Shown: piece by piece, positions 48,501 to 59,500 of the stretch
Position numbering within the stretch: position 1 is the stretch's first letter
Layout: every line of letters starts with the position of its first letter
Assembly (NCBI RefSeq): GCF_021018805.1
Contig: NC_086257.1
Span: 13,388,693 to 13,452,692, forward strand
DNA: 64,000 nt
DNA from: Prinia subflava
Taxonomy: Eukaryota > Chordata > Aves > Passeriformes > Cisticolidae
Direction: 5' to 3'
Notes under the pieces: model-generated
Databases searched by the model: none
What the model saw: only the letters and a program-made list of their open reading frames with translations
Told to the model about the DNA's origin: nothing
Made by a program: the position numbers and the translations under genes

Positions 48501-51500
48501 ACTTTCATACATCAGAGTAGGGAAGCTGTGGAGCAGAGGCAGGGCAAATAGCCCAAAAATTTCTAAGAGAGAGATTGATAACTTTTATCAACAGGGTGGC
48601 ATGACATTGGTGCTTTTGATAGCAATGTTGCAGCTCCCTGGACATGAAGACTCCTTCTCTAGCCCTGTGTTAGTTCTTGGTAAAAGGAAGGTCCTGGAGT
48701 GGAAAGGGGCCCCAACTTCAACTGAGTCCAATTTAGCCCTGACAGTCTAGCCCCAACTCCAGCACAGTGAAAAATAACCATGGTGAATGGCAGGACATCT
48801 AAAGAGGAGCAACTCTGTTGTCTTGTTCCGGCTCCTCTGTTGGTTTCTTGTGCAGTTGATGGCTGCATAGTCCCATGCTTCAATAAATCTATGAAGTATG
48901 GATTCAGCCCTACAAACCTTTGCCACTGTGAGTCCTGCAGTAACTGCTTTGAAGGGTCAAGTCCTTGCTGACCTTCCCAAGAAGCTCTTGGGAAGTGCAG
49001 TCAATTTAATTTTGACATGACTGCATGCACAAAAGACATTAATTTTTAAATTCTAGTAGTTGTAAGGGTTGGTTGTAAGTTTGCTAACTCCTGATAAAGT
49101 TAGGGTTGAAGGAAAGCAAATACTTGGACTAAAACACAGCAGCTGTTAACCAGGCCATGAATGTACGGATCAATACCATGCACCCTCCAAAACAGCAAGC
49201 CAGAGTTGTGAAGGGGATTAAGAAATCCAAAATATATGTTTCCTTTCCTTTTGTTTTTTCCTCCTAATTGTGGGGAAAAGTCCAGCCCCCTCCAAATTGC
49301 AAAATCCATTATAAACTCACTGAGTGGAGGCAAACCTGGGATCAAGAGGAGACTTAAAAGAGAGTCAGCCAGATGCAGCCTTATAAAGCCTCAGAAGAGC
49401 ATTTGACTGTACAGGAGGTATTTGGGAGGCAATACTTGTGCGGCCCCATCACTTTCCTTGATGTTCCAAACAAGCCCCTGGTATAGGAAGACTGTATTTC
49501 ATCTCCTTGCTGGGTTTTTCTCTTCAACTTATTTCTACAAAAGTGCCCAGTTCTTTGTTAAGGTTTTAGGTTAGTAGGAAAGTGTTTTCTCTGTGACATT
49601 CTTCCTGTTCCACACTTTAATCATGTGTTTGTTTGTGGCAGGTCTGTGGGGCCTAGTGAACAATGCCGGCATCTCGACCTTCGGAGAGGTGGAATTTGCA
49701 AGTTTGGACAACTACAAGAAGGTGGCAGAGGTCAACCTATGGGGCACTGTGAGAGTGACAAAGGCTTTCCTGCCCCTCATTCGCAGAGCTAAAGGTACAT
49801 GCTGGGCAGAGTGGTAAGATTCAGAGCTTTTGTAGCACAGCAAGGAGATGTAGCTGGAAATCCAGGCTGTACTTGAGGGAATGCCTGTGCAGTCCAAGGA
49901 GGGTTTCTGAGGATGCCATGTAAGCATTTGGTAGTACAGGCTATTCTTGGGGCAGGCCAGTCACCTGCACAGCAGATGCTATCTTAAACATACAAGATAT
50001 CAGAGACCTTTGTGCAGTGTTGGCAGATATCACACAGACAAGATAATCCAGAGTCCACGGAGTGGTCATGTTTGGATAACTGAATCTTCTCCCTTCATGT
50101 TATTCCATTCACAGGTGACTTCAGGTAGTGACAGAATAAATAAGAGTCAATAACAGCCATTTCAGGTATCTTACAAGACAATGGTATTATCAAAACTCTT
50201 TGTTTTATATTGAAAAAAGATATGTATGAAAAAAGAGCAGATCTCTGAAGAGCTTCTTTATTTAGTACGTGTGGGAATGATGATACAGGTGTGTGTTCTG
50301 TGAGGACAAAAGGGGGCTATATTAAGAAGATTGCTCAGATGCCATTCCCAGGCAATTAACCACTAAACAAGCTCCATCTCACTACAAAAAGTATCTCACC
50401 ATCAGGTCAGCAGTGGTTCTCACAGTCCTCCTAAGTTACACTTAGGTCTGGTATGAGACAGCAGAGCTGCCCACTTGTTTCTCAGCTGAAATTTTGAGCT
50501 GCAGAAGGGTGTTGTGCTCCATGGCCGTGAAAATTCTGCCTGTAAAAATAGCTGGTGGAATTTCAAGGGCTTGTTTTTAAGTGTATCTGAAACCATAGTG
50601 CACAAGTCTTGCCTTGGATAGAGGCTGAGACACGCACAGAGGAGTGACCACTGCTGTCACTGCCCTGAGGCAGTGCCCGACGGCTGTCACAGGCTGTTGG
50701 CAGGAATTAGGACAGTTGCTCTCCACTGCCCCATGGACAGCAGAACATCAAATCTCCTCTTGTTTGTCCCAGGAATGGCCACTGGAGACTTGTGGCTGCC
50801 CAGCTGGGTGAGTGGGTTGTGCTGCTCATGCTGCAGGTGCAGAGAAATCTCTACCCATTCCCTGCCATCTAGCTCAGGTCTAAAAGTACACAGGTGTGCT
50901 AGGCAGATGAGCTGTTGTGCTTACAGAAAGAACCAGAACACTTGGATGGCATCACACAGAGTTTTGAGCTTTGCAGCTCATGACAGTCCAAGCTGGGAGC
51001 TTGAGGCCATCTCTAGCAAGATGCATGAGTGGGGCACACTCCTGAGGAAACACAGCTAGCAGTCTCAGAAGATCACGGTACTTCCCTACTTGGAAATTAG
51101 GAGGGAAATGTCTCATATGCTTTGTAAATTCTTTGATGCAGAGGTAGGCATATGCACCATCCCCTGGAGAATAAGGGTTAGCCTTGCTTGAGGCAGGAGA
51201 GAAAAGGTTGGTGACGGGTATGTGTATTCAAGATTCACATTTTAGAAATCAGCATCATCCAACTAAGTACCCTTTACTGGGATGTCCTGGCTGCTGCTTC
51301 TGCAGCTGATCCGCTCTCCCCGATCATTCCTCTCTAGGCCGTGTGGTGAATATCACAAGCATGTTGGGACGCATGGTGAGCCCATCTCGCTCCTGCTACT
51401 GCGTCTCCAAGTTTGGGGTGGCAGCCTTCTCGGACTGCCTGAGGCAGGAGATGTACCGCTGGGGGGTCCGCGTCATCCTCATCGAGCCCAGTAACTTTGT

Positions 51501-51819
51501 GGCGGCCACCGGCATCCTGACGGCCGCGGCCATCGACAGGCAGGCCGAGGCTCTGTGGAGCGGGGCCACCCACACCGTGCGGGAGGACTACGGCAGCGAG
51601 TACTTCGCTCGCCACGTGGCCGGGATGAAGTCCTTCGTCAGCAGTGGCCTCAGAGACATGTCTCTGGTCCTGAACGACATCACCGAAGCGCTCACGTCCC
51701 CGCGCCCCAAGAACCGCTACAACCCCATGGAGACCTACTGGTGGGTGAGGCTGCAGGTCATGACCCACCTGCCCACAGCCATTGCCGACTGGCTTTACAT
51801 CCCCGGAGCCACCCTGTAA
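36448..51819 (+). CDS. BDH1-like SDR paralogue with hydrophobic N-terminus (five coding exons)
   Basis: A diverged tandem-inverted copy of BDH1 (SDR9C-type). The CDS joins 36448-36549, 40504-40614, 45997-46138, 49642-49794 and 51338-51819: 990 nt, 329 residues. The three core exons have the lengths and phases of BDH1. Motifs kept are TGCDKGFG (43-50), NNAG (125-128), Ser177 and Tyr190-x3-Lys194, so an active NAD(P)-dependent dehydrogenase is expected. Differences: the mitochondrial presequence is replaced by a 34-residue exon with a hydrophobic stretch (about 7-26, interrupted by Arg20) followed by RRARR. This resembles the signal anchors of ER-bound SDR9C enzymes such as HSD17B6, although an Arg/Leu-rich mitochondrial signal is not excluded. 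Cys288 of BDH1 is Val270, the PG motif EPGN is EPSN (Ser221), and four residues (GATL) are added at the C-terminus. The substrate is unknown. The start ATG has a GCGGCC context. It is divergent from BDH1. Confidence 0.93.
36614..36622 (+). promoter_or_regulatory. YY1-like site
   Basis: AAAATGGCG followed by CC resembles the YY1 core (AAnATGGCGGC), which is common just downstream of CpG-island transcription starts. It lies about 65 bp inside intron 1 of the plus-strand gene, which also makes it upstream of the minus-strand gene. Motif match only. Confidence 0.35.
36885..37475 (-). mobile_element. CR1 LINE 3' portion, antisense in intron 1
   Basis: Read on the plus strand it starts with the reversed CR1 tail (aatcatagcatgg), then gggttggcagggaccttaat, atccagttccaacccc, and later the ggtgctccacccctctgatc block, all standard CR1 text. 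The minus-strand frame at 37321-36980 reads like the C-terminal end of CR1 ORF2 ([48 protein letters not shown]). It is 5'-truncated and mutated, so it is not an active element. It inserted right at the edge of the shared CpG island. Confidence 0.93.
37969..38014 (+). repeat. 23-bp tandem duplication
   Basis: Two exact copies of the unit beginning atatcccaataggaaatgct, at 37969-37991 and 37992-38014. It lies in intron 1 of the BDH1-like gene. The lack of differences suggests a recent event. Confidence 0.9.
38174..38215 (+). repeat. 14-bp tandem repeat, 3 copies
   Basis: cccaggcaccctgt at 38174, 38188 and 38202; the third copy has two changes (cccaggcatgctgt). Intronic. Confidence 0.85.
40504..40614 (+). 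CDS. BDH1-like coding exon 2
   Basis: 111 nt, phase 0 on both sides, acceptor cccacacag and donor ATG|gtgagt. It encodes [20 protein letters not shown] through AGCLLM. The NAD-binding loop is intact, with Ser65 of BDH1 replaced by Lys47. About 24 of 37 residues are identical to the BDH1 exon. Confidence 0.93.
41897..41912 (+). repeat. (GCTT)4 microsatellite
   Basis: Four uninterrupted gctt units within intron 2, followed by a decayed fifth unit. Confidence 0.8.
42505..42850 (+). mobile_element. Possible degraded LINE (CR1-like) reverse-transcriptase remnant
   Basis: The short plus-strand reading around 42520-42555 gives [10 protein letters not shown], like the GPDEI-P-L segment that opens the CR1 reverse-transcriptase domain. 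Further on, gaccacctggaggccagggg and gaaggctggaagagggcaga resemble the following DW-K-A segment, with many stops and indels between. It would be an old copy, antisense to none of the exons and without coding ability. It is recognised by pattern only and could be coincidental. Confidence 0.35.
45997..46138 (+). CDS. BDH1-like coding exon 3
   Basis: 142 nt, phase 0 in and phase 1 out, acceptor gctgaacag and donor gtatgt. It encodes [20 protein letters not shown] then [11 protein letters not shown] and ends KEPEE. The cysteine equivalent to BDH1 Cys115 (mature Cys69) is kept as Cys97. It is the most diverged core exon (about 19 of 47 identical). Confidence 0.92.
46139..49641 (+). other. BDH1-like intron 3
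   Basis: About 3.5 kb with no recognised gene. A segment at about 48.5-48.95 kb has a loosely LTR-like appearance (internal AATAAA at about 48.88 kb), but I could not find matching ends or a target-site duplication. Confidence 0.75.
49642..49794 (+). CDS. BDH1-like coding exon 4
   Basis: 153 nt, phase 1 in and out, acceptor tttgtggcag and donor gtacat. It encodes [20 protein letters not shown] and on to LPLIRRAK. About 44 of 51 residues are identical to the BDH1 exon, so the NNAG segment is under strong constraint or was homogenised. Confidence 0.94.
49795..51337 (+). other. BDH1-like intron 4
   Basis: About 1.5 kb. No repeat family or embedded gene recognised. Open frames such as 50673-51059 have no recognisable product. 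Confidence 0.8.
51338..51819 (+). CDS. BDH1-like coding exon 5 (terminal)
   Basis: 482 nt, acceptor tcctctctag, stop TAA at 51817-51819. It encodes [13 protein letters not shown] (catalytic Ser177), CYCVSK (Tyr190, Lys194), IEPSNF in place of [14 protein letters not shown] where BDH1 has MESYCNSGS, and [13 protein letters not shown] near the C-terminus, then four extra residues. It is CpG-rich like its BDH1 counterpart. Confidence 0.94.
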
Positions 51820-53530
51820 ACAGGCACTTTTCAGGCATCCCTCCAGGGCTCCTACCCACACACACAGCTTAGGGCTGCCCTCTGCACTCCTTGCTGCCGT
51901 GTCTCCCCTGGAGATGCACGTGCTTCCACTTTGAGTTAGGACTTCAAGTCGTACGTTGTGGAATGCTAGAGCAGTATGGGTTTTGGTTCTTTTTTCCCCT
52001 CATTCTTGTTGTTTGTATTTCTTGCTGTGCTGTTTAAAGTTGAAAGGTGTTTTCCTTTTAACCATGGAGGAAGCAGAGGAAGGTAAATATAACATGTCAA
52101 ATATGTGGCCAGTGTAATTAGGTCAGCAGAGTTCCCCCAGTGATAAATTTGGCTTATTAATGGGCTCTTGCTTTTCCTTACAAGGACAAACTGCTAATAG
52201 CAGAGCAAAGCTGTTGCTATGAGATGGCTTTAAGGAAGAAACTAAAATGGGAAACAAAAGCAGAGTTTTCCATTTGGTTGAAAATGGGTCAGTAACAGCC
52301 TTCCATTGTTTTCCTGATACTGCCAAGAAGCTCTGCTGTGTGTGACTGTCTGCTCTTTCCAGGGAAACAGCAACATGCCTCTAAACAGCCTCATTACCTA
52401 GCTGCAAAGAAGGGTTCTTCCCTGCTAGCACTGTGGCCAGGAGGTGCCTGAGCCAACAACTGGGCACAGGATGGGCAGTGAAAAGCCCTTCTGATAATGA
52501 GGTCTGAGCCATCTCTCAGCAGCCCCTCTCCACCTGCTGCTGCTGAGCTTTGTGGGACAGGGTTTAAGCAGACGTAGCAAACAATTTTGGCTTCTCTGAC
52601 TACTACCTTAGGTGCCTGAACTACTCCACTGTGATACAGACATTGTCCAGCCATCCCCCTGCTTCCCTCTGGCTGGTCAGGGAGCTGCTGTTGGCTTTTC
52701 CAAATCATTTTTTTCATTTATCCTCTGCATTTGGACAGTGATAGGGCACTGTGCAGCTAGTGTGGCCTGAGTATGAGCTCTGGAAGGATGCATTAAGGGA
52801 CACACATTACTTATTTTTAATATTGCACAATTAAATCTCCATGTCACACAATCATGTCTTCTGAGAATCTCTTGATAACTGATATGAGCTACTCTTGCCC
52901 AGTATCCCAGAGGGTCTCTTCTGTTGGCCATGTGCAGGATTTTGATAATGTTTTCCAGGTGCTGGGGCTGCCTGGCTTCAGGCCCTGTTCTCTGTGTTCC
53001 AGTGGTGACCACTGGTGGAGCAGCCAGCGAGCTGCAGATGCTGCTGGACAGGCTGGGACCTGAACCTCTTACTGTAGGGACCAGGTTTTCCTTCCATTGT
53101 TTTGCCTTATGTCAGATTAAATGGCTGGGAAAAGAGCTTATTGATTGCTCTTTCTTCATCTGTCTCTGGTAGCTCTGACTTGGAAACTGCCTTAAACTTT
53201 TTGTATGCCACTGACTGCAGATTCTTGGAGTCTGCATGCAGCCATGAGTGCTGTGATGCCTTCAGGAGGAAAGCAAGTTTCCCTTGGAGATGCTGTCAAG
53301 ACATCTTGTCTTACAAGTAACAACTGCTAGCAATACTGCTGTGCAGTTTGTGTCTTCTCCAGATCATCTGCACATGGAGATTTCCTGGGATTCAGGACCC
53401 AGAAGGATCCCACTGAACTGCAGCTTAACCAGTAATCACTTCTGCCCCCTGCACTGTGAAATGTGATTAATGTTAAGTAACTCTGATTTGCACAGAGAGA
53501 AAAATAAACTGTGAGATTTTTAAAGCATAT
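51820..53530 (+). other. BDH1-like 3' untranslated region (probable)
   Basis: This is the sequence after the TAA stop. I see no canonical AATAAA in the first 1.6 kb; the best is at 53503-53508 with T-rich sequence after it, and an ATTAAA lies near 52829. The UTR would thus be about 1.0 or 1.7 kb. Frames within it (for example minus 52717-52394, with a CYVC and HCPSC) have no recognised family. Confidence 0.4.
53503..53508 (+). other. Candidate poly(A) signal of the BDH1-like gene
   Basis: AATAAA about 1.7 kb past the stop codon, followed by a T-rich stretch. Not confirmed by any other signal. Confidence 0.35.
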
Positions 53531-56500
53531 GGCTCTGACTCCAGTGCTCATTTCTACATTTGTTTTCCTACCTCTTTTGAATCTGAGGTTGGGATTTAAT
53601 TAGGTTCAGTAATTAGGGAGGTAGTTTAATAAGAACAATTAACGATGTTTCATCAGGTAGTGGGCTGTGGTGGCTCAGTGGGAACTGCCTGGAGCAGAAT
53701 GGGCAAGCATGGCCCATTTCCTCAGCAGGAGGCAGTTAGAGAGGCCTCTCTGTAAACACAGGCACCGTCAATGTTTGTGTTTTGTGTGGTTTCCCTTGAA
53801 GGAGATCGTTTAGAGCAGTGCTGTGCATTATTCATTGCCTCAGCACTCTCTGTGTAACTAATCCAAGGGCTACAGCTGCCTGGTAGTAAGGATTAGCTCT
53901 TCTCACAGACAGAACAGAGACTGGCAGGCCAAGAGGTGTCCGAGGCCATGCAAGGACCTCGTGGTTGAGCCAGGGTTAGGATTTCACAGCATGTGAGCCC
54001 CAGTCCCCTCCTCTGCCCCCTGAGAAGTGCTCAGGAGAGCTGTTAATGTCTGATCTGGTTTCTGCCTGGGAGGGGAGCTCTGGGTGTCTGGGGATGAGAG
54101 AAGGGTACATGTTTCACACCACAGAGTTGCACTAATATGGCATTGAGGGCAGATTTTTGTTCTGCTGGTGAGTAGCAGAGGGAAGAAAACTCAATTCCAA
54201 TTGACAGTGACCTTCAAAGCCAGAGGACAAGAAACAGAAGTTCAGTGAAATCCCGTGGAAGTTCACACTCATTGCTGCTGTGGTATCCTACAAGGAATTA
54301 TGCTGCCAAAGCTTGCCATGGCTTTTTTTTTCAAGCACCAGCTGCTGAGGCAGTGGCACTGTCCTACCTTTTTCTGCATGTTTCTCACAATGCTTTGGAA
54401 GGCTGTGATGATCCAGCCCCTTAGTGCACCCTTTAGCCTTTGTGAAGTGATCCTGGTTTTCCCTTCAGATTGGCAGGTTCTCTGTGATGGCCCTAGGAAC
54501 CAAGAGGTGGTCAGTCCTCTGCACGCCATGTTTGCTCTGGTTCACCTTAACACGGCAAGGAACCTACCAGGGTTTCCCAAGAAATCACTGCAAGTTTAGA
54601 TACTCCAGATCACTCCAGATTCTTTGTGTCTTGACCAAAACTCAAGCTCTAAACCAGTGGCAAGTCTCAGTGTGTGTTGCAGACCTCAAAGCACCTGTGT
54701 TCCCTGGTTTACCTACAATATGAAACCTCCACTAGCAGTAATGACAGAGAGTTTATTGTGAATGAAGGGAATAAAGATCATCTCTAAAAGCCAAGAGAAC
54801 CCAAATGTGTCTCCTGAACAGCAAGAGCTGAGAAGTGGTTCATTTGAGAGAGAGACAAGACGCAGGAATTTCCTATGGAGATCCTTCACTGACAGTCCTG
54901 TGTTTACCTCTTCAAGGAGCTACACAGAGGATGGGAATCTAAACTTCTGGGCTTCACAAGTCTTACCACTGTCAAGGGCAGCTGACGTCCTAGGTTTGCT
55001 GTTCTGATGTGGCTGAAGATCTCGAGCAGCCGTGGAGCTGGCCAGGAGGCTGCTGTACCAAGTGCCAGCTTGTGCAGTGTTCCTGGGAACTACACCTGAC
55101 ATGCTGATGGGCAAGACCCAGCATTGGGACAAATATGTGGGCAGTGGGATGTGATTGCTCCTAGATAATGTTAACCATCACTGTATTTCTGTGTGCCACT
55201 TTCCTGACAGCCCTGTAGGTGCTGTCTGGTTAGAGAGCACTAGTGAAAAACCACAGCATGAGGGTGCCAGAATGTTAGCAAAGTGAGTGCTCTCCTTTGC
55301 CTAATGGGCCAAAATTATGGATACTCCTGTTTCTGGACAGATGATGCCTATGAGTGACTTGTGGTGCATTGGCATTGTCTGCTAGGTAGCCTGTTGCTTT
55401 AACACTTGGGATGGAGTTGATAAGTGTTAGGGAAAAGTTTAGAATTTGAGAAACACTTCTTGCACATCTGGCTGTGAACTTGTAGCTGAGAAACTGCCCA
55501 CTGCCAGAAATGTTCTTGGGGAAAAGGAGGCCAGTGATGGCAGTGCTCTCACACACAGCATTGCCTTGAAACCAGGATGGGAGATTATTCAGCACAGCTG
55601 TCCTCTGCCTGAAGCCAGCGCCTTACTTCTGCTGCTGGTGGTCTATCCCATGCTCCAGAAAGTCTCCTTGTGGGGTCACTGTGTCTCCCAGGCAGACTGC
55701 TTCCCCCAGGGTTTCTCCTCTTCCTTGAGAAAAAAAAAAATCAAATAAACACATCAGCACTATCAGCTGGACAAATGTAAATATGTCAAGTGGAGATTAG
55801 GAAGCTGTGCTAAAGCTCTTCACAACAGCCAGAAGAGGTGAGAAAGGCTGCTGAGGTCCTGTCTTGCTCAGTGAGGTGGTGGGTCAGCCCTCTGTCGGTG
55901 GCCAGGGCACTGCCTGGGTGTGGGACCTTTGCAGGCTTGAGGTTTCTGCAGGGAGCTCTGCTCAACAGCACCCAGCTCTGCAACAGTGCCACCCAGTGCA
56001 CCCGCACACGGGAGCCTTGCTCAGCCTTTTGGAAACTTAAAGACCTCAGAAACTCAGGCGGGGTTTGTCTTCCCAGCTTAAAGACAGCCCTAAGCGTGCT
56101 GGTGTTGTGTAAATAGCAACAGCAGCACCTGTGCTTCTGGCTGGGGTTTTGAAACACAAGTTTTCAGCTTCTTGTGTAACCACAATGCTGAAAAATGTCT
56201 TAGAAACAAACCCAAACCCAACCCAACCAGGTTTCTCAGCCAGCAGCCTGAGCCCTGGGGATTGGAGAGATGCTACAAATAGAGAATTTGTAAGAGAGCC
56301 AGCTCCACCTCCAGGGCCTGGCCTAGAGCCAGATACAGTTAATTCATTCTCAGCAGTGCTGGAAGGGCCACGGGGATGTTACTGATACAGCCCTATCATC
56401 CTCTCCCATGGTGCTCTTTGAGGCAAGAGCAGACCTGTGTTTTCACCTCAAAACACTGATAAATAACACCTCAGCCCTGACAGCAGCTTATCAGAAGGCA

Positions 56501-59500
56501 CAAAGTAGCCGTGTGTGCAGGTCTCCTGCAGCATCCAGTGCCTTCTCCTGTGGTGTCCTGAAGGGAAGAGCTCTCCAGAGCCCTTGGCAGGATGGCGGCA
56601 GCATCATCCCGCTGGTGCCGAAGGCAGCTCTGGGCACAGCGCCTGCTGAGCCAGTGAGCAGTGCACTAATCACAGCACGCTGCAGTGAACGTGCCATTTT
56701 CACTGCCTGCAGGGCAGCTTAATTGGGTTCCCTGAGGGTGCTTTGTCTCACAGCACTTTTTACCAACAGAGCAGTGACAGAAGGGGGTCCCTGCCCATCC
56801 CCTTGGTGTGGGTGTGCAGTATTGCTTTCCTCTGCCCTTAACAGAGAAGCTGATTGTGTTTTACCCCCATATGTATGACCAGGGAGACATTTTTCTGGTA
56901 CCTTCTGATGAAGCATGTCATTATCATGTTATCCTTAATGAAGGAACCTCCTCAATCAGACAAATTCAAGCCTGAAGGATCAATATAGAGAAAGAATCTG
57001 AAGTTTTCTGGTTTCTTGGAACAATAACTGTATTTTTAAGAGTAAGGGTTTCTAAGAGTCAGTGGTATTTCTATACCATTACCAGCTTTGCACTTTCATT
57101 GCCATGACACTGGCCTCAATACCATGAGTTTTATGGGTTTGCTTTGAAGAGCACGTGGATATATTTGGTCTGCCTACCAGTTCCTGGCTCTTGCCTTCCC
57201 CTGTGCCTGCCTGTTCCCAGCCTGCAGTGCACAAGGTTTTCTATCCTCCTGAGGATGGCCTGTGGTATAAAAGTTCTTTCTTGTGCAGGACCTAGCAGAT
57301 GATGTTGAAAAGGGCAGTGGTATTTGCCAGTTGTTTCCAGCTCCAGCATGTTGCTGGAACAGATCTGTTCACCTGAGATCTTCCTTCACTGTGTTTGTCA
57401 AGACATGAATAAAAATCAAAACAGGAAAAATGAAAGAATTCTTGCTTTGGTTGTAGAAAGAATGCTCATCAGAGGAACCAGGTAAGAGCTAGTCTGTTTT
57501 AATGGTTTAGTGGAAAGACTTCTGCCTGGGACTGAGATGAAGCACTTCTGACCCTGGCACTGCTACAGGTTCGCTAAATGCCCTGAATAAATCACTCTAC
57601 TTGCACCAAGCTCCCTTACTATCCCAGCTGCCTCTGCCACCACCCTGCCCATGCTGGAAAGCAGAAAACCACTGCAATGCAATGCATGTTGTTTGACTCA
57701 TTTTGTTTATGCCAGAATAGGTATTATCCCCCTTCCCGTGGGCTGAATTACTTTTTGTGGCAGAATAATACAAGTGGTGCTCCAGTCTTCTGCGTGAAAG
57801 CTGCTACAAGTGGCTTTTAAAGTCCTCTGAATCGTTAGAGCTGCAGGGAGGAAGGTGCCAGGGTTGAGGGCAGGCATTAACACCACTGTGCTGCTCTTAA
57901 TCGGGCACCAAGGTTAACCATCACCCCACAGGCACCTTGCCCAGGGACCTCAAACTGCAATTTGGGGAAAATCTCTGCATGGTCTGTTACTGCACAGCTC
58001 CAGAGCCTCCCTGCCAGAGCAATTGTGCTCCCAGGGGTGTGGGTGGTTCCTATGACCTTGTGGGGTCAAGTGCTGTAGCAGTCATTTTCCTGGTGAGAGT
58101 TTAACCAGGGTTACTAGGACAATCAGTTAGCAGGCTGTCCTTGTGTCTCCTTCCTGGTTTCTGCCTGCTCAGAGGTGTTGAGGCATTCAGAGCACGGCCA
58201 AGCACCTTCCCTTTCCAGCTCTAATGAGAGGCAACCATTGCTCCAGGAAGCATGACTAAGGAGGGAGCAGGTGAGAGAGGGAATGCACCTTGGTAAAGCC
58301 CCATGGCTCCATCACTCACTGCAGGGAGGGATGTGTCAGTCCCTGTGTCCCGCTGGAGACATCCAGTGGGTGTCTGGAGTATGGCTGTACAGCTTCCATC
58401 CCTGCAGAAAGCTTGTGCAGGTATTTAGCCTGGCAGCCCTCCAAAGAAGAAATGAGGATCAAGTACTCCAATACAGCTGAGGTGCACTTTGATAATGAGG
58501 AAGTGCCTGCAAAAAACCTGCCTGGGGACTCAGAAAAGGCTTCAAGGTAGCAGTGGCCATCTTTAAAGGGGGTGAAATGGTGTGGTGGCTTGGCTGCTGG
58601 CACGAGGTGGCTTTGAAGAGGAGCAGGACACAGTCCTCCAGTGGGTGCAGTGGTCTGGCCATCCCAACAAGGGACTCCAGCACTGAGTTTTCTCAGGGCC
58701 AGCACTGGTGTGGGAATGGAGCCAGTGCTGTTACTGGGAGCTGCTGTCACACCATGTGCAGACACAGGAAACACTTCTCTCCCCATCTTTCCCATATACT
58801 CTTGGCCCACACACCAAGTCCCAACCTCATCCCCTCCCTGCACATGTTTTTTTTTTGCTGTACACCTTTATCAACAAGCAAGTCCCTAAGATTCTGGAGC
58901 CCAAGAGCAGACCTAGATCTTCTTTTTGCACCACTGCCACTTTCACAGCCCTGAACCACACATGAGCTGCCTGGTTCCCTGAGGCATTGGGGACACTTGT
59001 ATGGGGTGGCTGCTCCCTTCCTGCAGCACTACCAGGCGCAGGAAGCCCCTGTGGGCAGGGAAGGCACTTGGCCCAGCCAGCCCAGCTCCTGCTTCAGGCA
59101 GCTTTCCCTCCTGCAGGCACAAGTCAGGAGCTGCCTTCCAGCTCTGTCTGTGCATCGGCACTTACAGAATCTAAAGCAGTCCCAGGTTGATCTATTGCAT
59201 CCCAAGGAAGTTCCTACACTCCTGTACATCTGTCCTGGTGTAAGAAGCTTTAGTTCTAGTCCATGGGTAACAACAATTTCTCAAGAATAATTATGTCAGG
59301 GAATGCAAGGTATGAGATGTGGATAATGCATGCATGTCCTCACGCCAGGTCTCTTTACACTGAAACACATGCCTGACTAGTATTCCTGGGGTGCAGCACA
59401 GATAGAAGCATTTTTAATGCTGTCTAAACTAACCATTCCTAAAATGTCCCAACTGGTTTGAATGAAACTCACCGTGAATGGTATCTCTGTGCCGTTTCAT

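Noticed and set aside
48480..48990. Possible solitary LTR with an internal AATAAA
   Set aside because: No matching TG/CA ends, target-site duplication or second copy could be found by eye.
36448..51819. BDH1-like gene as a processed pseudogene
   Set aside because: It keeps all core introns at the same positions and phases, has intact splice sites, no stop codons, and conserved catalytic residues.
51334..51861. 175-codon minus-strand frame
   Set aside because: It is the antisense shadow of the terminal exon of the BDH1-like gene.
52394..52717. CYVC and HCPSC in a minus-strand frame, suggesting a zinc-binding protein or a Rubicon exon
   Set aside because: Spacing and flanks do not fit a zinc-finger family I know, it does not resemble Rubicon, and it lies in the probable 3' UTR of the plus-strand gene.
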